From DATJSJ01 sp035504175 (GTDB taxonomy: Bacteria > Pseudomonadota > Alphaproteobacteria > Acetobacterales > Acetobacteraceae): DNA of 8,241 nt. A program made the translations under genes and the position numbers. Under the pieces are notes generated by a model, which was not told the origin of the DNA, ran no database searches, and saw only the letters and a program-made list of their open reading frames with translations. Shown in pieces: positions 1 through 8,241 of the stretch. The stretch covers positions 1 to 8,241 of the forward strand of contig DATJSJ010000168.1 of NCBI GenBank assembly GCA_035504175.1. Reading direction: 5' to 3'. Each line of letters starts with the position of its first letter. Positions within the stretch are counted from its first letter, which is position 1.

Positions 1-146
1 ATGCCAGTCCCGCCGCATTCGGCCGGGCCATGGCGGCCTACACGCAAGATTACGCCCGCCGATGCGAACTGGCCGGACGGGAACCGGATGCCGGGTTGCT
101 CGGACCGATTGCCGAGAAGCTCGCCGCCATGAAGCCAGACCAATGA
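1..146 (+). CDS. 3' end of an unrecognised protein-coding gene (5' truncated by the window)
   Basis: The frame starting at base 3 is open from the window edge to a TGA at 144-146. It encodes at least 47 residues ending in IAEKLAAMKPDQ. The segment is soluble-looking and probably helical, with mixed charge (AAYTQDYARR, then a Gly/Pro turn, then a C-terminal helix). No family is recognised and no motif is visible. An internal ATG at 30 could in principle start a 38-residue ORF, but no ribosome binding site precedes it, so a C-terminal fragment of a longer gene is more likely. About 13 of 47 sense codons end in A or T, compared with 6 of the first 47 codons of gltB, so base use is slightly less extreme than in the core genes downstream. 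The next gene is 153 bp away with its own strong Shine-Dalgarno, so the two need not share a transcript. Function is unknown. Confidence 0.5.
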   Translation, partial: ASPAAFGRAMAAYTQDYARRCELAGREPDAGLLGPIAEKLAAMKPDQ

Positions 147-299
147 TGCCACGAGGCGAGAGGCGCCTGGCGGAGCCCGGCCCGGCGCTCGCAGTCGCAC
201 CCAGCGTGTGACCGGCAGTTCCCGCTGTCGCGCCGCCGCGATACCCGCCATCCCCGGCCGCATCCGGTTCGCGGCACTCTGACAGGAGGAGCACGACGC
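147..299 (+). other. Intergenic leader, no gene seen
   Basis: This 153-bp GC-rich gap lies between the fragment ending at 146 and the small protein at 300. No frame has coding character with a plausible start, and no -35/-10 pair, terminator or large inverted repeat stands out. The only clear element is the AGGAGG ribosome binding site near its end. Confidence 0.5.
284..289 (+). promoter_or_regulatory. Strong Shine-Dalgarno for the 128-residue protein
   Basis: A perfect AGGAGG lies 10 bases before the ATG at 300. It fixes the start of the small gene and supports that it is really translated. It is one of the best ribosome binding sites in the window. Confidence 0.75.
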
Positions 300-686
300 A
301 TGGACCCGCTTACCCTCGCTTCGGCCGCCGTCGCGGCGCTCGCGCCCTATTTCGCCAAGGCCGGCGAGGGAGCGGCGAAGAAGATGGGCGAGGAGGCCGT
401 CGACGCCGGCGGGCGGCTGCTCGGCTGGATGCGGGACAAGCTTGGCGGGCGGGCGCAGGCGGCGCTCGATGACCTCGCCGCCGATCCGGGGAGCGAGGAC
501 AACGCCGCAGACCTGCGCAAGCAACTCGCGAAAACGCTGGCGGCGAACCCGGCGCTCGCCGATGAACTCCGCGCGCTGCTGCCGGCCGGTGCCGCCGGCG
601 GCGATACCATGACCCAAACCGTCAGCGGCCCCGGGGCAAAGGCGGCGCAGATCAAGGGTTCCGGGAATACTACGAACATCGCCTGA
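300..686 (+). CDS. Small helical protein with a C-terminal Gly/Asn repeat tail (candidate Bell-like/amyloid-signalling protein)
   Basis: This is a 128-residue protein with its start set by the AGGAGG at 284-289. Residues 1-20 form a hydrophobic, Ala-rich helix (MDPLTLASAAVAALAPYF) without charges after Asp2. Residues 20-60 are amphipathic helices rich in Ala, Gly, Lys and Glu. Residues 60-95 form an acidic linker and a Leu-rich helix. From about residue 104 the character changes to a tail of two imperfect 10-residue units: VSGPGAKAAQ (108-117) and IKGSGNTTNI (118-127). The units align at the aliphatic first residue and the G-x-G core. Proteins with a short helical body and a QI-x-GSGN-type tail recur in bacteria. 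The tail recalls RHIM/PP-like amyloid signalling motifs, and the body recalls the helical Bell domain that precedes such motifs. That link is inference: the canonical V-Q-I-G core is not exact here (A-Q-I-K-G). There is no classical signal peptide and no catalytic motif. No NLR-type partner gene is visible in the window. The reading frame is sound; function is unproven. Confidence 0.8.
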   Translation: MDPLTLASAAVAALAPYFAKAGEGAAKKMGEEAVDAGGRLLGWMRDKLGGRAQAALDDLAADPGSEDNAADLRKQLAKTLAANPALADELRALLPAGAAGGDTMTQTVSGPGAKAAQIKGSGNTTNIA

Positions 687-753
687 TACGGTCACCGGCC
701 CCGCGTCGCTCCGCGCGCTGCCGCTCCGTCGGTCCCGACCCGACACGCCCGGG

Positions 754-783
754 GAGCAGACGGCGTAAGGCCGCGCCCTGCTC
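754..783 (+). repeat. Imperfect hairpin between the small protein and the glycosylase gene
   Basis: GAGCAG at 754-759 is the reverse complement of CTGCTC at 778-783. Inside, CGGC at 761-764 can pair with GCCG at 770-773 around a 5-base loop. The hairpin lies about 70 bp after the stop of the small gene. It has no T-tract, so it could be a weak or Rho-assisted terminator, or chance in GC-rich DNA. The rest of the 687-864 gap shows nothing else I can support. Confidence 0.25.
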
Positions 784-864
784 ACCGGCCCGGCGCCACC
801 CGGCCGCGCAGACCCCACCCCCACGTTGCCCGGCCCGCCGGCGCCTGCCACGCTCCGCCGCTGC

Positions 865-1998
<1,134 letters not shown>

Positions 1999-2118
1999 CG
2001 GCCCCGGCTGCCGCCGCGCCCGCCGGGCGCACGCGCGACGCGGCCGACCGGCATAGCGCGGCAGCGCGAATGCTGCGGGAGAGCTTGAGGGGGATGCGCG
2101 CCACGCGTATCAGGCAGG

Positions 2119-2133
2119 CGGGCGATCCGCCCG
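2119..2133 (+). repeat. Short perfect inverted repeat upstream of the NDUFA9-like gene
   Basis: CGGGCG (2119-2124) and CGCCCG (2128-2133) flank the 3-base centre ATC. It lies about 49 bp before the chosen start at 2182. It could be a small operator or an RNA hairpin in the leader, but dyads of this length are not rare in DNA this rich in GC. The remainder of the 1999-2181 gap shows no gene and no clear promoter. Confidence 0.25.
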
Positions 2134-2140
2134 GGGTGGA

Positions 2141-2168
2141 CGCGGATGCGGCCCCACGCGCGGATGCG
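2141..2168 (+). repeat. 18-bp-spaced direct repeat carrying two alternative in-frame ATGs
   Basis: CGCGGATGCG occurs at 2141-2150 and again at 2159-2168, exactly 18 bp apart. Each copy contains an ATG (2146 and 2164) in frame with the NDUFA9-like gene. The repeat therefore creates two possible upstream starts, although the ATG at 2182 is preferred. Confidence 0.6.
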
Positions 2169-2181
2169 AGCGGGGGTGGGC

Positions 2182-3156
2182 ATGAACGGGCACAGCGTCG
2201 CAACCGTCTTCGGCGGCTCCGGCTTCATCGGACGCTACGTGGTCAAGCGCCTGGCGGCGCAGGGCCGCGTCGTGCGCGTCGCGGTGCGCGACCCGGAAGG
2301 GGCGATGTTCCTCAAGCCGATGGGCCGCGTCGGCCAGATCGTGCCGCTGTTCGCCTCGCTGGCGCAGGAGGCGACGGTGCAGCGCGCGGTCGAGGAGGCC
2401 GGCGTCGTGGTCAACCTGGTCGGCATCCTGGCCGAGCGGCGCCGCGGTGATTTCCAGCGCATCCAGGGCGAGGGCGCGGCCCGGATCGCCCGCGCCGCCG
2501 CCGCCTCCGGGGTGGAGCGGCTGGTGCACGTCTCGGCGATCGGCGCCGACTCGCAAAGCCTTAGCCTCTATGCGCGCAGCAAGGCCGCCGGCGAGGCCGG
2601 GGTGCGGGAGGCGTTCCCGGCCGCCACGATCCTCCGCCCCTCGGTTGTGTTCGGACTGGAGGATCAGTTCTTCAACCGCTTCGGCGCCATGGCGCGGATG
2701 CTGCCGGTGATGCCGGTGATCCATGGCGATACCAAGTTCCAGCCGGTCTATGTCGGTGACGTCGCCGATGCGGTGATGGCGGCGCTGGAGCGGCCCGACG
2801 CGCCGGGCCAGACCTACGAGCTCGGCGGCCCGCAGGTGGCAAGCTTCCGCGAGATCCTGCAATGGGTCCTGAAGGAGACGCAGCGCCGCCGGCGGCTGGT
2901 CGAGATGCCGCTCGGCCTCATCCGGCTGCAGGCGGCGATCGCCGAGCGGCTGCCCGGCAAGCCTTTCACCCGCGACCAGCTGCTGCTGCTCGCCCGCGAC
3001 AACATCGCCGATTCCGGGCTGCCGGGCCTCTCCGCGCTCGGCATCGTGCCGACGCCGGTCGAACTGATCGTTCCGGACTATCTTCGCCGCTATCAGCCGG
3101 GCGGCGGCCGGCGACGCGAGCCGCTGATGCCAGAGAAAGTACCGGATCGGACCTGA
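2182..3156 (+). CDS. NAD(P)-binding SDR, complex I NDUFA9 subunit family
   Basis: This is a 324-residue atypical short-chain dehydrogenase. The N-terminal Rossmann loop is FGGSGFIGR (residues 10-18), a G-x-x-G-x-x-G motif. It is followed by VVNLVGIL (77-83), the strand VHVSAIGA (116-122, with Ser118), a Tyr130-x-x-x-Lys134 pair and ILRPSVVFG (150-158). The spacing and the FNRF...P.I..G..K.QPVYVGDVADA block match the NDUFA9-like family. Mitochondrial NDUFA9 is an accessory subunit of respiratory complex I that binds NADPH. Bacterial homologues are common in Alphaproteobacteria, where their role in complex I assembly or quinone metabolism is inferred. The ATG at 2182 is chosen because it sits directly before the beta-strand of the Rossmann fold and follows a G-rich stretch (GGGGGTGG, 2172-2179). 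The upstream ATGs at 2146 and 2164 would add Arg-rich residues. There are no membrane segments. No nuo genes are in the window. It is probably its own transcription unit, with gaps of 183 bp before it and 194 bp after. Confidence 0.82.
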   Translation: MNGHSVATVFGGSGFIGRYVVKRLAAQGRVVRVAVRDPEGAMFLKPMGRVGQIVPLFASLAQEATVQRAVEEAGVVVNLVGILAERRRGDFQRIQGEGAARIARAAAASGVERLVHVSAIGADSQSLSLYARSKAAGEAGVREAFPAATILRPSVVFGLEDQFFNRFGAMARMLPVMPVIHGDTKFQPVYVGDVADAVMAALERPDAPGQTYELGGPQVASFREILQWVLKETQRRRRLVEMPLGLIRLQAAIAERLPGKPFTRDQLLLLARDNIADSGLPGLSALGIVPTPVELIVPDYLRRYQPGGGRRREPLMPEKVPDRT

Positions 3157-3168
3157 TTCCTGGCAGCC

Positions 3169-3215
3169 GGCCGGCCTCCCGGCCAAGCCCTGCGTCGGGC
3201 GCATGGAAGCAGGGC
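3169..3215 (+). terminator. Two consecutive stem-loops after the NDUFA9-like gene (possible terminator)
   Basis: Twelve bases after the stop codon, GGCCGG (3169-3174) pairs with CCGGCC (3179-3184) around a CCTC loop. Just downstream, GCCCTGC (3187-3193) pairs perfectly with GCAGGGC (3209-3215) around a 15-base loop. Neither is followed by a T-run, so this is not a canonical intrinsic terminator. Its position between two transcription units makes a terminator role plausible. Confidence 0.35.
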
Positions 3216-3246
3216 AGTCTCGCTGACCTTCAGGGCCGCATTTCCG

Positions 3247-3276
3247 TTGGTGCGGTTTTGCTGCACTGCTTATAGT
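3247..3276 (+). promoter_or_regulatory. Candidate promoter for gltD-gltB
   Basis: TTGGTG (3247-3252) and TATAGT (3271-3276) are separated by 18 bp. They sit in the only AT-richer patch of the 194-bp gap before gltD. The TATAGT hexamer is a good -10, while the -35 keeps only the TTG that alphaproteobacterial housekeeping promoters conserve best. Transcription would begin near 3283 and give a leader of about 68 nt. A lone TTGACA at 3307-3312 has no matching -10 at 16-18 bp. Assigned by eye only. Confidence 0.4.
3250..3266 (+). repeat. Dyad inside the candidate gltD promoter
   Basis: GTGC (3250-3253) and GCAC (3263-3266) are inverted, and the dyad can extend inward with a G-T, a G-C and a T-G pair around a TTT loop. 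It lies between the proposed -35 and -10 hexamers, where a regulator or operator could act. It may also be chance. Confidence 0.25.
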
Positions 3277-3335
3277 CTGACGGGAGACGATCGACCCGTC
3301 TTGCCCTTGACAACCCGAAGGCGCCCCGGCGCAGC

Positions 3336-3345
3336 AGGAGGGAGG
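3336..3345 (+). promoter_or_regulatory. Double Shine-Dalgarno of gltD
   Basis: AGGAGGGAGG offers two overlapping anti-16S matches, ending 9 and 5 bases before the ATG at 3351. It fixes the gltD start and suggests strong translation. Confidence 0.75.
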
Positions 3346-3350
3346 CGACC

Positions 3351-4802
3351 ATGCCGGACCGCATGCAGCAATTCGTGCGCCTGCCGCAGCGGACGCCGGA
3401 CAAGCGCGCCGTCGCCGAGCGCCGCGCCGATTTCGACGAGATCTATCGCCGCTTCTCGACCGACGGCGCGCGCGCCCAGTCGAGCCGCTGCGAGCAATGC
3501 GGCGTGCCGTTCTGCTCGGTGCACTGCCCGCTGCACAACAACATTCCCGACTGGCTGAAGCTCACCGCCGAGGGGCGGCTGGAGGAGGCGTACGAAGTCT
3601 CCTCGGCCACCAACAATTTCCCCGAGATCTGCGGCCGCATCTGCCCGCAGGACCGGCTCTGCGAGGGCAACTGCGTCATCGAAAAGGGCCACGGCAGCGT
3701 CACGATCGGCGCCGTCGAGCGCTTCGTCACCGACCACGCCTGGGACGCCGGCTGGATCAAGCCGATCCGGCCGCGGCAGGAGCGGGCGCAGTCGGTCGGC
3801 ATCATCGGCGCCGGCCCGGGCGGCCTCGCCGCCGCCGAGGAACTGCGCCGGCGCGGCTACCAGGTGCATGTCTACGACCGCTACGACCGGGTCGGCGGGC
3901 TGCTGATCTACGGCATCCCCGGCTTCAAGCTGGAGAAGGAGATCGTGCTGCGCCGCTGGGAGCTGCTGGAGGCGGGCGGCATCACCTTCCATCTCGGCGC
4001 CGGCATCGGCGAGACGCTCTCCTTCGCCGCGCTGCGCGACCGGCACGACGCGCTGCTGATCGCGACCGGCGTGTACAAGGCGCGGGACATCGGCGGTCCC
4101 GGCTCCGGCCTGGCTGGCATCGTGCCGGCCCTGCACTATCTCACGGCGTCCAACCGTCAGGGCCTGGGCGACGCGGTGCCGGCGTTCGAGGACGGCACGC
4201 TGAACGCCGCCGGCAAGCGCGTCGTGGTGATCGGCGGCGGCGACACCGCCATGGATTGCGTACGCACCGCGGTGCGCCAGGGTGCCGTCTCCGTGCAGTG
4301 CCTCTATCGCCGCGACCGCGCCAACATGCCCGGCTCGATGCGCGAGGTGTCGAACGCCGAGGAGGAGGGGGTCGAGTTCGTCTGGCTCTCGGCGCCGGAA
4401 GCCTTCCTCGGCGATGACACGGTCACCGGTGTGCGCGCGGTGCGGATGCGGCTCGGCCTGCCCGACGCCTCCGGCCGGCAATCGGTCGAGCCGGTCGAGG
4501 GCAGCCATTTCACCCTGCCGGCGGAGCTGGTGATCAAGGCGCTGGGCTTCGATCCCGAGGAGCTGCCGCTGCTCTGGGGCGAGAAGGGGCTCGAGGTCAG
4601 CCGCTGGGGTACGCTCAAGGTGGACCACCGCACGCAGATGACGGCGCTGCCCGGCGTGTTTGCCGCCGGTGACATCGTGCGCGGCGCGAGCCTGGTCGTC
4701 TGGGCGATCCGCGACGGCCGCGACGCGGCGCTGCGGATGCATGAATGGATGCAGCGCGCGGCGGCCGGCGCCGAGCCGGTGCCGGCGCTCGCAGCGGAGT
4801 GA
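3351..4802 (+). CDS. gltD: Glutamate synthase (NADPH) small subunit
   Basis: This 483-residue beta subunit of NADPH-GOGAT takes electrons from NADPH through FAD and passes them via [4Fe-4S] clusters to FMN in GltB. The N-terminal iron-sulfur region carries two four-Cys sets: Cys47, 50, 55, 59 (in CEQCGVPFCSVHC) and Cys94, 98, 104, 108 (in CGRICPQDRLCEGNC). The FAD-binding fold begins at VGIIGAGPGGLAAAEE (149-164), with the family block VGGLLIYGIPGFKLEKEIV (181-199). The NADPH-binding fold is VVVIGGGDTAMDC (291-303). A second FAD contact is GVFAAGDIVRGASLVVWAI (435-453). Length and all cofactor motifs are intact. The ATG at 3351 follows a very strong Shine-Dalgarno. The stop is 5 bp before the gltB ATG, so the subunits are almost certainly co-transcribed and probably translationally coupled. 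Order D then B is the reverse of E. coli gltBD. Related GltD-like proteins exist in other oxidoreductases, but adjacency to gltB removes the ambiguity. Confidence 0.97.
   Translation: MPDRMQQFVRLPQRTPDKRAVAERRADFDEIYRRFSTDGARAQSSRCEQCGVPFCSVHCPLHNNIPDWLKLTAEGRLEEAYEVSSATNNFPEICGRICPQDRLCEGNCVIEKGHGSVTIGAVERFVTDHAWDAGWIKPIRPRQERAQSVGIIGAGPGGLAAAEELRRRGYQVHVYDRYDRVGGLLIYGIPGFKLEKEIVLRRWELLEAGGITFHLGAGIGETLSFAALRDRHDALLIATGVYKARDIGGPGSGLAGIVPALHYLTASNRQGLGDAVPAFEDGTLNAAGKRVVVIGGGDTAMDCVRTAVRQGAVSVQCLYRRDRANMPGSMREVSNAEEEGVEFVWLSAPEAFLGDDTVTGVRAVRMRLGLPDASGRQSVEPVEGSHFTLPAELVIKALGFDPEELPLLWGEKGLEVSRWGTLKVDHRTQMTALPGVFAAGDIVRGASLVVWAIRDGRDAALRMHEWMQRAAAGAEPVPALAAE
4796..4799 (+). promoter_or_regulatory. 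Shine-Dalgarno of gltB inside the end of gltD
   Basis: GGAG overlaps the last codons of gltD and ends 8 bases before the gltB ATG at 4808. A ribosome finishing gltD at 4802 would cover this site, which favours coupled, balanced synthesis of the two subunits. A GTG at 4799 in the same frame is a weaker alternative start adding three residues. Confidence 0.5.
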
Positions 4803-4807
4803 CCGCG

Positions 4808-8241
<3,434 letters not shown>

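Noticed and set aside
161..168. The 8-bp palindrome AGGCGCCT in the first intergenic gap
   Set aside because: A short GC palindrome with no loop or extension is expected by chance in this composition.
826..864. TTG start giving a longer glycosylase
   Set aside because: The extra 13 residues (Pro/Ala/Arg) precede the point where family members usually begin. There is no Shine-Dalgarno before the TTG, and the ATG at 865 fits the family better.
2110..3204. A 364-codon - strand frame opposite the NDUFA9-like gene
   Set aside because: It is a shadow frame. The + strand encodes a clear Rossmann motif and a Tyr-x-x-x-Lys pair.
3307..3312. A perfect TTGACA hexamer upstream of gltD
   Set aside because: At the expected 16-18 bp downstream there is only GC-rich sequence and the ribosome binding site, so no -10 is available. 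The TATAGT upstream is a better promoter candidate.
3497..4417. A 306-codon + strand frame overlapping gltD in another phase
   Set aside because: It is Arg/Pro/Ala-rich with no motif and lies inside a fully supported gene; a codon-bias artefact.
3270..4742. A 490-codon - strand frame opposite gltD
   Set aside because: It is a shadow of gltD with low-complexity composition and no motif. The + strand frame has both Cys clusters and both dinucleotide-binding folds.

Overview
The window is GC-rich chromosomal DNA with strong G/C third-position bias, several AGGAGG-type ribosome binding sites and a gltD-gltB gene order. The proteins (an NDUFA9-like SDR, an NADPH-type glutamate synthase with GltD upstream of GltB, and a YcaQ-type glycosylase) fit an alphaproteobacterium, most likely of the Rhodospirillales or Acetobacteraceae. 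This placement is inferred from gene content and style only. All supported genes lie on the + strand.

Layout: (1) The 3' end of an unrecognised gene runs to 146. (2) A 128-residue protein (300-686) has an Ala-rich helical body and a C-terminal Gly/Asn tail made of two imperfect 10-residue repeats. The tail resembles the RHIM/PP-type amyloid signalling tails of bacterial effector proteins, and this is the most unusual item here. (3) A winged-helix DNA glycosylase of the YcaQ/AlkZ family (865-1998) carries a Gln-x-Asp motif. (4) An atypical short-chain dehydrogenase of the NDUFA9 subunit family occupies 2182-3156. (5) A 194-bp intergenic region follows, with stem-loops near its start and a candidate promoter with an overlapping dyad near its end. 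(6) gltD (3351-4802) and gltB (4808 to the window end, truncated) form a tight two-gene unit encoding both subunits of NADPH-dependent glutamate synthase (GOGAT).

How the genes work together: only gltD and gltB are clearly linked. They are 5 bp apart and encode partners of one enzyme: GltB releases ammonia from glutamine and condenses it with 2-oxoglutarate on FMN, and GltD supplies electrons from NADPH through FAD and iron-sulfur clusters. Genes 2, 3 and 4 are separated by gaps of about 180 bp and look independently transcribed. I see no tRNA, rRNA, CRISPR array, insertion sequence or integrase. Apart from the small repeat-tailed protein, the region is ordinary core genome. I found no convincing multi-gene novel system.
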